Shown here: one piece after another, positions 14,858 through 23,470 of the stretch
Layout: the number at the start of each line of letters is the position of its first letter
Numbering within the stretch: position 1 is the first letter of the stretch
Assembly (NCBI GenBank): GCA_023301025.1
Contig: JALZUR010000003.1
Location: 1-45,928, forward strand
Length of the DNA stretch: 45,928 bases
Direction: 5' to 3'
DNA from: Bdellovibrionales bacterium
GTDB lineage: Bacteria > Bdellovibrionota > Bdellovibrionia > Bdellovibrionales > UBA1609
Made by a program: the position numbers and the translations under genes
Notes under the pieces: generated by a model
Database searches by the model: none
What the model was told of the DNA's origin: nothing
Seen by the model: only the letters and a program-made list of their open reading frames with translations

Positions 14858-17754
14858 AAAGTATAGAAATTAGAAAGCGTTTCTTATCCTATTTTGAAAA
14901 AAATAAACACCTAGTCTTAAAGTCTTCATCACTTATTCCCTTTGATGACCCAACACTACTCTTCAACAATGCAGGAATGAATCAATTTAAAAATGTTTTT
15001 TTAGGTGTTGAAAAGCCAAAATCAAACAGAGTCGTCACGGCTCAAAAGTGCGTTAGAGCTGGTGGAAAGCACAATGATTTAGATAATGTTGGATTTACAG
15101 CAAGACATCATACTTTTTTTGAAATGTTAGGGAACTTTTCATTTGGTGATTATTTCAAAAAAGAAGCCATATCATTTGCATGGGGCTTTTTAACTGAAGA
15201 GTTAAAACTACCTAAAGAAAAACTTTATGTAACAGCATTTCATAGTGATGAAGAAGCTAAAAACATCTGGCTCAATGATATGAAAGTTTCAAAAGATCAT
15301 TTTAAAACTTTTGGAGAAGCTGATAACTTTTGGCGTATGGGAGACACTGGCCCCTGTGGGCCTTGTTCTGAGATTTTTTATGATCTAGGTCCCGAAGTTG
15401 GAGATGGACCAGAAGACACTCTTGGTGGAGAAGGTGATCGATTTGTAGAGATTTGGAACCTTGTTTTCATGCAGTTCAATGAATCAAAAAATTCTGATAC
15501 TGGTGAAAAGATTCAGCATACATTAAAAAAACCTTCAATTGATACAGGTATGGGTTTAGAGCGTATCTCTATGGTTATGCAGTCTACAAAAAGCAACTAT
15601 GAGACTGATCTTTTTATGCCCCTTATAGAGAAAGCTTCAACACTTACTAACACAAAGTACAATTCAAAAAAGCCAAAATCACCTGAAACTTCAGCCCTTA
15701 GGGTTTTGGCAGATCACGCAAGAGCAGTGTGTTTTTTAATTGCCGATGGTGTTCTTCCATCTAATGAAGGTAGAGGATACGTGCTTAGACGAATTCTAAG
15801 ACGTGCCTTTCGCTTTAATAAAAAACTTGAAGCGTCACCTATTTTTGTAGATCTATGTAAAGAAGTTATTACACTTATGTCGCCTATTTACAGTGAGTTA
15901 AGTGAAAGACAAACCACAATTACTGACTATGTTGCAGAAGAAGAGATAAAATTTTTAGAAACATTAGAACATGGAGAGCGTCTTTTAAACCAAGAGGTTG
16001 AATCATTAAGAATTAAAAATAAAACAGAGCTTTCTGGAGACATAGCTTTTAAACTTTATGATACATTTGGCTTTCCATTGGATTTAACCGAAGTTATCTT
16101 AAAAGAAAAAAACATAACACTTAATCATGATTCCTTTCATGAAGCTTTAAAAAAAGCTAAAGAAAAATCAAAGTCTGGTTCTTCTTTTAAAACAGCTAAT
16201 GAATTGCCCGAATCTATAAAAACTTCTATTGAAAATTTAAAGGCTACTAATTTTTTAGGCTACACACAAAAAACAACTGACTCTAAAATTTTAGAGATTC
16301 ACACAAGTCTTGGTAAAGTTGATGAATGTGAAACGTCTTGTTTTGTCTTTTTTGATCAAACACCTTTTTATGCAGAAGGTGGTGGACAGGCTTCTGATAC
16401 TGGGCAAGTTTTAATCGATGACTCTAATTACTCAGTAACAGATGTTCAAAAGGTTGATCATTTATTTTTACATAAAATTGAACCGAATAAGAAGACAACT
16501 AAAGCCTTAAAAGTAAATTCAGTTTGTACACTTGCTGTTGATGAAAAACTAAGGCTTGAAACAGAAAAAAACCACTCCTCTACTCACCTGCTTCACGCAG
16601 CTCTAATTGAAAGTTGTGGGGATCAGGTTCAGCAGGCTGGTTCTTCTGTAACTTTTAAAAGGCTTAGATTTGATTTTACCCACAAAGGCCCTGTAGTAGA
16701 AGACAAACTTTTAAGTATTGAAGCTAAGATAAATTCAGAGATTAAAAAAGCACAGCCAACATCTTCAAAGCTTATGAGCTTAGATGATGCTAAAAAAAAT
16801 GAAGCAAAAGCTTTGTTTGGTGAAAAGTACGGAGATGAAGTTAGAGTTTTAAATATAGGATCTGGTTTTTCTATTGAACTTTGTGGCGGCACGCATGTTA
16901 AAAATACAAAAGATATAGAGCTATTTAAAATTGTTTCTGAAAGCAGCGTAGCTTCAGGAGTTAGACGTATTGAAGCTGTTACTGGAGATGAAGCCAAAGT
17001 CTTTTCTAAACGTCTTTTTGATGAGTACACTAAAATTTTAAAATATTTAAAACTTAATGCTAGCACCACACCTGTTGAGATTTTTGAACTCTATCAAAAA
17101 AGAAAAGACAGTCTTAAACAGTTAAAGTCTTTGATCAAATCCGGAGCTAAAGAAGACAAACTGAATTTTGATGCTGAATGGGTTGATAGCACAGCAGTTA
17201 ATGGAGCTTTAAAAATAGACTCAAGCTCTGACACAAAATCCAGTGAGGTAGATTTACAACTACAAGGTTCTCAAAACTACACGCGTCTAGTTAGGCTTTT
17301 AAATCTTGCAAGACACACTAGCTCATCAGAGGTCCTTACACTTTTTGATAAGCTTAAGGAAGAAAAAGAAAAGCTTAAGATTAAGTTTAACAGCAGTGAT
17401 TCAAGTTCTAGTGATGAAAACGAAGCTCTTAAAGAAGAAATCAATGGTTTGAGCGTGTCTCTTTTAATTTCTAAAGAGCTTGAAAGACAGGATATCGGAG
17501 ACACATGTGATAAGCTTCTGCACTCTTTAAGTGATGAAGGGCTATGTGTAGTTGTTGGAAAGCTCAGTGACAGAGGGGCACCTTTAGCTGTTTCAAAATC
17601 AAAAGGATCGGGGTTAAAAGCTGGAAAAGTACTTCAATCTATCACTTCTGAGCTTGGCGGAAAAGGCGGAGGCAGAGACAGCTTTGCTCAAGGAAGCCTT
17701 GAAAGAGTTCCAACTTATAAAGACTTAAAAGCTGCACTTATTAAAAGCTTATAA
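14854..17754 (+). CDS. alaS: alanyl-tRNA synthetase with an expanded C-terminal region
   Basis: The 966-residue protein has the class II catalytic core (FNNAGMNQFK, RHHTFFEMLGNFSFGDYF, GDTGPCGPCSE). It also has the editing domain with zinc ligands H574-x3-H578 and C677-GGT-H681, and the C-Ala domain with GGKGGGRDSFAQG near the end. Most bacterial AlaRS are ~870-880 residues. The excess lies mainly between about 785 and 855, a Ser/Asp/Lys-rich low-complexity stretch (runs such as SSSD) inserted between the editing and C-Ala parts. It charges tRNA-Ala. AAGGTGAG precedes the ATG, which overlaps the recX stop. A strong terminator overlaps its stop codon. Confidence 0.97.
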   Translation: MKSIEIRKRFLSYFEKNKHLVLKSSSLIPFDDPTLLFNNAGMNQFKNVFLGVEKPKSNRVVTAQKCVRAGGKHNDLDNVGFTARHHTFFEMLGNFSFGDYFKKEAISFAWGFLTEELKLPKEKLYVTAFHSDEEAKNIWLNDMKVSKDHFKTFGEADNFWRMGDTGPCGPCSEIFYDLGPEVGDGPEDTLGGEGDRFVEIWNLVFMQFNESKNSDTGEKIQHTLKKPSIDTGMGLERISMVMQSTKSNYETDLFMPLIEKASTLTNTKYNSKKPKSPETSALRVLADHARAVCFLIADGVLPSNEGRGYVLRRILRRAFRFNKKLEASPIFVDLCKEVITLMSPIYSELSERQTTITDYVAEEEIKFLETLEHGERLLNQEVESLRIKNKTELSGDIAFKLYDTFGFPLDLTEVILKEKNITLNHDSFHEALKKAKEKSKSGSSFKTANELPESIKTSIENLKATNFLGYTQKTTDSKILEIHTSLGKVDECETSCFVFFDQTPFYAEGGGQASDTGQVLIDDSNYSVTDVQKVDHLFLHKIEPNKKTTKALKVNSVCTLAVDEKLRLETEKNHSSTHLLHAALIESCGDQVQQAGSSVTFKRLRFDFTHKGPVVEDKLLSIEAKINSEIKKAQPTSSKLMSLDDAKKNEAKALFGEKYGDEVRVLNIGSGFSIELCGGTHVKNTKDIELFKIVSESSVASGVRRIEAVTGDEAKVFSKRLFDEYTKILKYLKLNASTTPVEIFELYQKRKDSLKQLKSLIKSGAKEDKLNFDAEWVDSTAVNGALKIDSSSDTKSSEVDLQLQGSQNYTRLVRLLNLARHTSSSEVLTLFDKLKEEKEKLKIKFNSSDSSSSDENEALKEEINGLSVSLLISKELERQDIGDTCDKLLHSLSDEGLCVVVGKLSDRGAPLAVSKSKGSGLKAGKVLQSITSELGGKGGGRDSFAQGSLERVPTYKDLKAALIKSL

Positions 17755-17778
17755 GTAACTTTTTACTTATTTTTTTTT
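17751..17778 (+). terminator. Rho-independent terminator of recX-alaS
   Basis: A perfect 8-bp stem, ATAAGTAA (17751-17758) with TTACTTAT (17763-17770), closes a CTTT loop and is followed by eight T residues. The alaS stop codon lies inside the first arm. Confidence 0.85.
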
Positions 17779-17844
17779 AATAAATTCTTTTTTCTAAAGA
17801 TCACAACTGATACTCTATAGAAGCTTTCTGGGGGGAGAGTTCTT

Positions 17845-19002
17845 ATGAAATTTAAATTTTTATCTACATTTTCATTTTTAATTTTCTTGTTTAGCCTATT
17901 CACACAAAATGCTTTTTCTGTTGAAAAACCTAAAGCTACAGACCTTGATCTCACTAGCTTTAAACAAAGTCCTTCAGAGCAGACGCTTGAGCGTATTGAA
18001 TCATACAACTTAAATTTAGATTCCAAATTTAAAATCTCATCTTCTAGAAGAAGCCTTAAGTTAAGCGCCACAAGCTATACTACTTTTTCAGAATGGGAAG
18101 AGACTGGCTACCTTGTTATCAGTGATGAAGATCGCTATGAGTCTAACCGAATTAAAAAAGAACTTGTGGAGAATTTACCTGAAGACGTAAATCTAATTGT
18201 TTACACACAAAACCAAGATTTGAACTATCAACAACAGCTTTTATCATATTATGAGTATGTTCTCTCCCCTGGGCGTGTAAATATACTAAAGCTTCCAGTC
18301 GGTGGAGTTACAAATCTTTGGACTAGAGACAACACACCAATTGCTGTCACCGACTCTAATTCTAACGCTTTTTTTGTAGATGCAAAGTACTACTACAACT
18401 TTGAGCCTGATCAAATTTTTGGTGATGTGTTTGATTTAGATCTTTTAGAAAATCCCTATTTTTTTGAAGGGGGAAACTTGGTAAACAACACAAAAGGCGA
18501 CTGCATCGTTGTAAATAGAAAACGGCGCTACCCTTTTGGAACATCAGATACTGCTGCCATTCCTGATACAGTTTTTAGTGATTTGTATGGGTGCACAAAC
18601 CTTATTCGTCTTGAGCATTTAAAAGGAATTGGACATTCGGATGAGGTTGTTAAGTTCTTGAATGACACAAGTCTTGTTACAGATACACAAGAGTATGTTG
18701 ATTTACTTGAATCCGAAGGTTTTAGTGTAACACTTCTTCCAGAACCTGAAACTGAATTTGGAACCTACATCAATTCTCTAATAGTTAATGATGTGATTTT
18801 TGTACCCTCTTTTAATGAATCTTTTTTTGATACCAAGGCTTTAGACATTTATAAAAAACTTATGCCTAACTATAAGCTGATTCAGATTGAATCTTCAAAG
18901 CTTTCAAGCATGGGACAAGGTGGATTACACTGCATTACAATGACGTACCCACCCTACGACATTAAAAATCTTACCCAGATTTTAAATGAAACTATTGAGT
19001 AA
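17845..19002 (+). CDS. exported agmatine/peptidylarginine deiminase-family protein
   Basis: The 385-residue product has a signal peptide (to about S25) and a guanidino-group-modifying fold of the PAD_porph/agmatine deiminase family. WTRDN at 159-163, a FFEGGN segment, GHSDE at 263-267 and a C-terminal GLHC with Cys363 are the expected Asp, His and nucleophilic Cys positions. These enzymes hydrolyse the guanidinium of agmatine or peptidyl-arginine. The signal peptide makes a cytosolic agmatine role unlikely, so an envelope or secreted citrullinating activity is possible. GGGGGAGAG provides a strong ribosome binding site. The stop codon abuts the 3' end of the convergent rnpB gene. Confidence 0.82.
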   Translation: MKFKFLSTFSFLIFLFSLFTQNAFSVEKPKATDLDLTSFKQSPSEQTLERIESYNLNLDSKFKISSSRRSLKLSATSYTTFSEWEETGYLVISDEDRYESNRIKKELVENLPEDVNLIVYTQNQDLNYQQQLLSYYEYVLSPGRVNILKLPVGGVTNLWTRDNTPIAVTDSNSNAFFVDAKYYYNFEPDQIFGDVFDLDLLENPYFFEGGNLVNNTKGDCIVVNRKRRYPFGTSDTAAIPDTVFSDLYGCTNLIRLEHLKGIGHSDEVVKFLNDTSLVTDTQEYVDLLESEGFSVTLLPEPETEFGTYINSLIVNDVIFVPSFNESFFDTKALDIYKKLMPNYKLIQIESSKLSSMGQGGLHCITMTYPPYDIKNLTQILNETIE

Positions 19003-19006
19003 AAAA

Positions 19007-19356
19007 ATAGCCTAAGTCCTCAATAAGCCGGATTCTGTCAAAAGACGATCATTCCTCTAGGAGGCAAGTTGCCTTACCCCTCGTGCAGCCTACCCGAAGA
19101 CTTCGTGCGAGCAACACTCAAGCGTCTTCCTATTTGGCTTTGCTTTGCGCAGAGTTGAGCTGTTTTCACTCCATCTTGCTCCCTTTAACTCTCCCGTTCC
19201 CGAGTTAAAGATCATAGCGTCTGGACATTCTTTCTGTTCCACTGGTCCTCACCTCACGGTGGAGGGGAGTTACCCCTTACGCTGCTCTAAAAAGTCCGGA
19301 CTTTCCTCTAAAAAGATTTAAGTCTTTTTAGCGATCGTCTTTTGGACTTAGGCTAT
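19007..19356 (-). ncRNA. rnpB: RNase P RNA (class A)
   Basis: Read on the minus strand, the region has the two universal RNase P landmarks: GAGGAAAGTCCGGAC near the 5' end (complement of about 19286-19306) and ACAGAATCCGGCTTATTGAG near the 3' end. P1 is a 13-bp helix between 19344-19356 and 19007-19019. P2 forms between AAAAGACGATC (19333-19343) and its complement at 19040-19050. The RNA cleaves 5' leaders from pre-tRNAs together with RnpA. Seven U residues follow P1 directly (complement of 19001-19007), so P1 may double as the terminator hairpin. Ends are estimated from P1 and could be off by several bases. Confidence 0.95.
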
Positions 19357-19360
19357 AAAT

Positions 19361-19389
19361 TTTGTATCTATAGTCCTTATTTTTAGCAA
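19361..19389 (-). promoter_or_regulatory. putative sigma-70 promoter of rnpB
   Basis: On the minus strand TTGCTA (19384-19389) and TACAAA (19361-19366) are separated by 17 bp and lie 4 bases before the start of P1. Both hexamers are imperfect; spacing and position are the support. Confidence 0.45.
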
Positions 19390-19400
19390 GTAGATAGTGA

Positions 19401-21152
19401 TTAAAAGATGGCCTTAAAACCCAGGAGTGTAAGTATTGCAACAACCACTCCCATTAAGCCTTCACCTGCAACCAAACCCGAAGCAACAGGAAAACTCAAC
19501 GAGTTACAAGCTTGAGGATTTTTCTTTTGCCATACCACTAAAAACATCGCCCCAACAAACATGGCTACTGAATAGTAGGCTGGGACTATAAAAGCAATTC
19601 CTATAGCAAGTCCACTTGGAACAAATTGCTTCATTTTTTTATTAAGTTTTAAAAGAGAAAGAATAACACTTACACATGCCGCAACTAAAACAGCCTCAGT
19701 AGCATAGAGTGGGAGTGCCGAAAACCCTTTGGTTAGTAGCTCTGCCATAGCTTTCCAAGCATGAGCTGCAGGAGCTGGAAGATCCCCTTCTCCAATAACA
19801 TAAGCAGTATCAAAAAGTTTATAAACAGGAATACAGACAAGCATTCCAACAAAAATACCAATACACTGAGCTTTAAATTGCTTAAAAGGATCAGCCCCTA
19901 ACATGTAACCTGTTTTTAAATCTTGCATCATATCCGCAGCTTGAGAAGCCCCTGAACCTGTAATGGCTGCAGACATTAAATTTGCGGGCACACTGCCGGG
20001 TGCAATCCCACCAAAGACAAGTTGTGTGACTTTGCCCATACCACCAACAGGATTTATATCAGTTTCTCCCGTACTTCTTACAGCAATCATAGATAAAACG
20101 GCAGAAAGTGCCACTGCAATCAAAGTCATAACAGGAGAGATTTCAAAGATGTACCAAGCTGTAAAACTAACTAAAAGTGTTGAAATACATAGTCCACCAA
20201 TCCAAATATATTTAGGAATAGATTTTTTATCTGGATCATGAATTAAACTGTCTTCATTTTTTTTAAAAGTATTAAAAATACTCTTGTAAGAGAAAATTAA
20301 AGACATGAATGCATCAGTCACCATAAGCGAAACCCCTGGCCATAAAAGCCAGCCTCTAGCTCCATTTTCATAACTCATGATATTTTCACTCACCCAACCC
20401 CAATCTGTAACCAATGGACCTATTAAACCCCAAGATATTAAAGCTCCAAGAAGTAGAGACACTCCCACTTGAGGTCCAATTAATATTCCTGCTCCAAACA
20501 TCATGGGACTAACTAAAACTGAAAAACCCCATGCAGAGACTGCACTGAACCCTAACATTTTAACAAATGGTGGGTGACCTATTGCTGGTGCAAAAAAAGC
20601 AGCCAGAGTTAAAACACCAGATAAAAGTGCCATATAAAGAAGAGCTCTACTTTTTTTCATTGCCTCCTCCCCTTTTGCAAAAACGGCCATAATAGTTTCA
20701 GCTGTTGCCGTTCCTGTAGGAAATCTTAATTTTTCAACAACAACCATCTGACTTCTTAAAGGAATGGCAAAGAAAACCCCTAAATAGGCTACAGAAATAG
20801 CCCATAAAAATAATTCAACAGTAGTTAGTTCATACCCAAGCATCTTCATGGCAGGGATGGCTGAAATTAAACCTGCTGCAGAGGTCATGCTTCCGGCGGC
20901 AGAGCCTGCAGTTTGTGCTAAATTGGTCTCTAAAACCCCAAAGGCTTTTTTAGGCTTTAGGCTTTGAAAAAAAGAATAGGATAAGATTGCAGCAATTAAA
21001 GAACCACCAAAGCCCCAACCTGTTCTTAAGCCAAAATAAAGGTTCATCGCTGTAACTAAAGCTCCAATGGCACAACCAACAACAAGAGCTCTTAGACTCC
21101 ACTGCACTTCACCTTTTAATGGTGTATAAATTTGATTTTTTGTGTTTTTCAT
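19401..21152 (-). CDS. OPT-family oligopeptide transporter
   Basis: The 583-residue protein has 14 or more hydrophobic segments and motifs of the bacterial OPT family: an N-terminal ALVTAMNLYFGLRTGWGFG, NLAQTAGSAAGSMTSAAG, RFPTGTATAET and MMQDLKTGYMLGADPFKQF. OPT carriers import oligopeptides or metal chelates using the proton gradient; the substrate here is not readable. The ATG at 21152 (GAGG 9 nt ahead) is chosen over one 23 codons upstream that has no ribosome binding site. It lies directly upstream of rnpB on the same strand, leaving only about 45 nt before the rnpB 5' end. Confidence 0.9.
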   Translation of the reverse strand: MKNTKNQIYTPLKGEVQWSLRALVVGCAIGALVTAMNLYFGLRTGWGFGGSLIAAILSYSFFQSLKPKKAFGVLETNLAQTAGSAAGSMTSAAGLISAIPAMKMLGYELTTVELFLWAISVAYLGVFFAIPLRSQMVVVEKLRFPTGTATAETIMAVFAKGEEAMKKSRALLYMALLSGVLTLAAFFAPAIGHPPFVKMLGFSAVSAWGFSVLVSPMMFGAGILIGPQVGVSLLLGALISWGLIGPLVTDWGWVSENIMSYENGARGWLLWPGVSLMVTDAFMSLIFSYKSIFNTFKKNEDSLIHDPDKKSIPKYIWIGGLCISTLLVSFTAWYIFEISPVMTLIAVALSAVLSMIAVRSTGETDINPVGGMGKVTQLVFGGIAPGSVPANLMSAAITGSGASQAADMMQDLKTGYMLGADPFKQFKAQCIGIFVGMLVCIPVYKLFDTAYVIGEGDLPAPAAHAWKAMAELLTKGFSALPLYATEAVLVAACVSVILSLLKLNKKMKQFVPSGLAIGIAFIVPAYYSVAMFVGAMFLVVWQKKNPQACNSLSFPVASGLVAGEGLMGVVVAILTLLGFKAIF

Positions 21153-21322
21153 AGGCAGAGACCTCACTTTTTTCGTAATACTATTAGTAATTTCTAAGTT
21201 TTGTATCATGCAAAATGTCATGGCTAGCTTAAGTCACAAACAATTTTGTTTAATTTTAGGCGCAAACTGTCATGTAAAATATTAGGCATTTCTTTTAAGC
21301 ATTTTGTGATAAAGAAATTCTT

Positions 21323-22021
21323 ATGTTTGTACTAGGAATTGATTTAGAGACTTCAGGTTTAGATATTAAAAACTGTGATATTTTAGAGATCGGGGCTGTC
21401 TTATGGCATGTTGAAGATAAGAGACCCGTTAAGCTTTTTTCACAATTTAACAAAGATTTCCAAAGTGAAGTCCCACCAGAAATTGAAAAACTTATTGGTA
21501 TAGATGCCTCAGAGGTCAAAAGATTTGGTAAGCCCTTAAGAGAGTGTCTAACTGAACTCAATATTTTATTTGATGCTGTAGACTATGTAGTTGCGCACAA
21601 TGGTAAAAACTTTGATGAGCCATTTCTAAAAGAAACTTACAAATCAATTGGCTTAGAGATGCCTGAAAAGGTTTGGATAGATACAATGATTGATCTTCCT
21701 TACCCTGATGGAATGGGGACCAGAAAGTTAAGTTACCTTGCTTGTGAACATGGATTTATAAATCCTTTCCCCCATAGAGCATTAACAGATGTTCTGACCA
21801 CTCTTAAGATTATGGCTCAGTATGATTTTAAAACTATCCAAGCCATTGCAGACTCTCCGCTTGTTCAAGTTATTGCTCAAGTCAGTTTTGATGATAGGCA
21901 CAAAGCTAGAAAAGCTGGTTTTAGATGGGACCCCGAAAGAAAGTATTGGTACCTAGATATTAGGGAAGCTTTAGTTCCAACACGTGAGTTTAATTTTGAT
22001 CACTATATTAACGAAGGCTAA
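21323..22021 (+). CDS. DEDDh 3'-5' exonuclease with C-terminal DUF5710-like module
   Basis: The 232-residue protein is a DnaQ-fold exonuclease with the full DEDDh set: Asp7 and Glu9 in GIDLETSG, Asp98 in NGKNFDEPF, His151 in PHRALTD and Asp156. It would digest single-stranded DNA or RNA 3'-5' using two metals. After residue ~185 it carries a short extra module, DDRHKARKAGFRWDPERKYWY (191-210 in part), resembling DUF5710-type domains that often accompany DNA-processing proteins. Bacterial DNA polymerase III epsilon lacks this tail, so this is probably a separate repair or RNA-processing enzyme. No clear ribosome binding site is seen. Confidence 0.85.
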   Translation: MFVLGIDLETSGLDIKNCDILEIGAVLWHVEDKRPVKLFSQFNKDFQSEVPPEIEKLIGIDASEVKRFGKPLRECLTELNILFDAVDYVVAHNGKNFDEPFLKETYKSIGLEMPEKVWIDTMIDLPYPDGMGTRKLSYLACEHGFINPFPHRALTDVLTTLKIMAQYDFKTIQAIADSPLVQVIAQVSFDDRHKARKAGFRWDPERKYWYLDIREALVPTREFNFDHYINEG

Positions 22022-22035
22022 ACTTTTAAGATTTT

Positions 22036-22066
22036 AAAAAAAGCCAATAAACCTAATCTTTGGCTT
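22036..22066 (-). terminator. Rho-independent terminator of the 22076-22561 lipoprotein gene
   Basis: AAGCCAA (22041-22047) and TTGGCTT (22060-22066) form a stem with a 12-base loop. On the minus strand it is followed by a run of seven U (complement of 22036-22042). The plus-strand side has no U-tract, so it serves the leftward gene. Confidence 0.75.
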
Positions 22067-22075
22067 CACATAAAG

Positions 22076-22561
22076 TTAATTAACCTTTGTGTACACTTCA
22101 TCGTATTCTTCTTTTGGAGATTCAATAAAATCCGCAAAGTTTTCTTTTATCTGTTCATCAGTCAATGCATCAACATCAACGAAATCTCCGAAATAAACCT
22201 TACTGCCTTCAACATAGAACAAGGATTTTCTATTTATTTCATTTCCAGAACTGTCTTCTGAAGTTGTTAAAAGATAAGAAACACCGCCACCTAAATTAAC
22301 ACCCGAGTACTCAAAATCAACAGTTGTGGTATCTGTGTCTTCATCTCCTGTTCCTGAACAGTTAGATGTTATATAGTTTTTATAATTGGCGGTAAAGCTA
22401 TCATCAGAAAACTTCACTTTAATAAAACGACTAAAACTTAAATTAGATTCACAAGCACCTTTGTATGTACCATTCGATATTTTTTTAGGACCAGAACTAT
22501 TCGAATCATCAGAGCAGCCATTTATAGACAAAAATAAAATAAATAATACTAAATACTTCAT
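22076..22561 (-). CDS. lipoprotein of unknown function
   Basis: The 161-residue product has a short leader with lipobox INGC (Cys16), followed by a Ser/Asp-rich linker. The mature domain appears beta-rich (KISNGTYKGACESNLSFSRF, then VDFEYSGV and KVYFGDFVD). Two Cys in the mature part (in KGACES and TSNCSG) could form a disulphide. I do not recognise the family. AGGGAG lies 8 nt before the ATG and a terminator follows, so it looks monocistronic. Confidence 0.7.
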   Translation of the reverse strand: MKYLVLFILFLSINGCSDDSNSSGPKKISNGTYKGACESNLSFSRFIKVKFSDDSFTANYKNYITSNCSGTGDEDTDTTTVDFEYSGVNLGGGVSYLLTTSEDSSGNEINRKSLFYVEGSKVYFGDFVDVDALTDEQIKENFADFIESPKEEYDEVYTKVN

Positions 22562-22669
22562 TGATAAACTCCCTTAAAATACTATTTTAAAAGACTTTGA
22601 AAGTATTGATATGAATAAGTTAACAAACTGAATTTTTGTGCAGTCTCAGATCTAATAAGTGCCTGAATT

Positions 22670-23455
22670 TTACTGATTCGTACTTTCAAAAATTTTATCA
22701 GCAGAGGATGTGACAAATCCCTGGTAGAGTTGACCATTTGAACTCTCATATCGCTTAGCAAACTCGTAGTAGCATGATGGGATTTCAAATTCACCATCAC
22801 TAAAGTTTACTTTTTTTAAGCTTGCTTTTGTCGAAGACTGTTCCAAGCAAACTTCTTTTGAGCCTTTGATCTTTCCACCACTTGAGTTTAACTTATAGCC
22901 CTTTGATTCAATAAATGCATTAAGCTTTGTTAAATCAGTAAATGTTTTTAAAGCATTAACGTTAACTGTAAAGTGATTGGCACAGAAACCATACGCATAA
23001 AACCAAGCTGCATATTCACTTTCATTTACAAGTGCTTTGTAATTTTCATAGCTGGTTTCCCAAAAACAGCCTGAAGTCAAAATTTCAAAAGATTTTTTTG
23101 CTTCAGCATAATATAAGGCCGATTCAAATATTTTTTGGGCATCTTTAGATAGATCTTTAACTCTTAACTCGCTTATAAAGATTTTTGGATCTCTAATATT
23201 TGAAGACTCTAAATGAACAGCATCGAGCTTTTTAACTTCAAATTTGTAATCATCTTTGATCTCATATCCAAGTTCTAAAAAAGGCTCACAAAGCTCTTTT
23301 AAACCAAATCCATTTATAGCAATAGACCTGTAAGCCACATGATCATTTAAAACTACTTCACCTTTATCTTCTAAAAGATTCTGAATCTCTTTAGCTTGAG
23401 GAGTCAATTCTGTATACTGATCCCAAATTTTTTTAAAAAGAGTGTCTTTTGTCAT
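22670..23455 (-). CDS. DUF1338 family enzyme (2-oxoadipate dioxygenase/decarboxylase-like)
   Basis: The 261-residue protein matches the DUF1338 family: NDHVAYR at 37-43, CANHFTVN at 158-165, IPSCYYEFAKRY at 225-236 and QGFVTSSADKIFEST close to the C-terminus. His39, His161 and Glu231 sit where the Fe(II)-binding facial triad of the family lies. Characterised members (HglS/YdcJ) convert 2-oxoadipate to 2-hydroxyglutarate in lysine breakdown, but they are longer, so substrate transfer to this short form is uncertain. It follows the FMN reductase gene by 15 nt, AAGG precedes the ATG, and the pair is read from behind the palindrome array at 24081-24170. Confidence 0.85.
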   Translation of the reverse strand: MTKDTLFKKIWDQYTELTPQAKEIQNLLEDKGEVVLNDHVAYRSIAINGFGLKELCEPFLELGYEIKDDYKFEVKKLDAVHLESSNIRDPKIFISELRVKDLSKDAQKIFESALYYAEAKKSFEILTSGCFWETSYENYKALVNESEYAAWFYAYGFCANHFTVNVNALKTFTDLTKLNAFIESKGYKLNSSGGKIKGSKEVCLEQSSTKASLKKVNFSDGEFEIPSCYYEFAKRYESSNGQLYQGFVTSSADKIFESTNQ

Positions 23456-23470
23456 TGAGCTAAACCTTAT

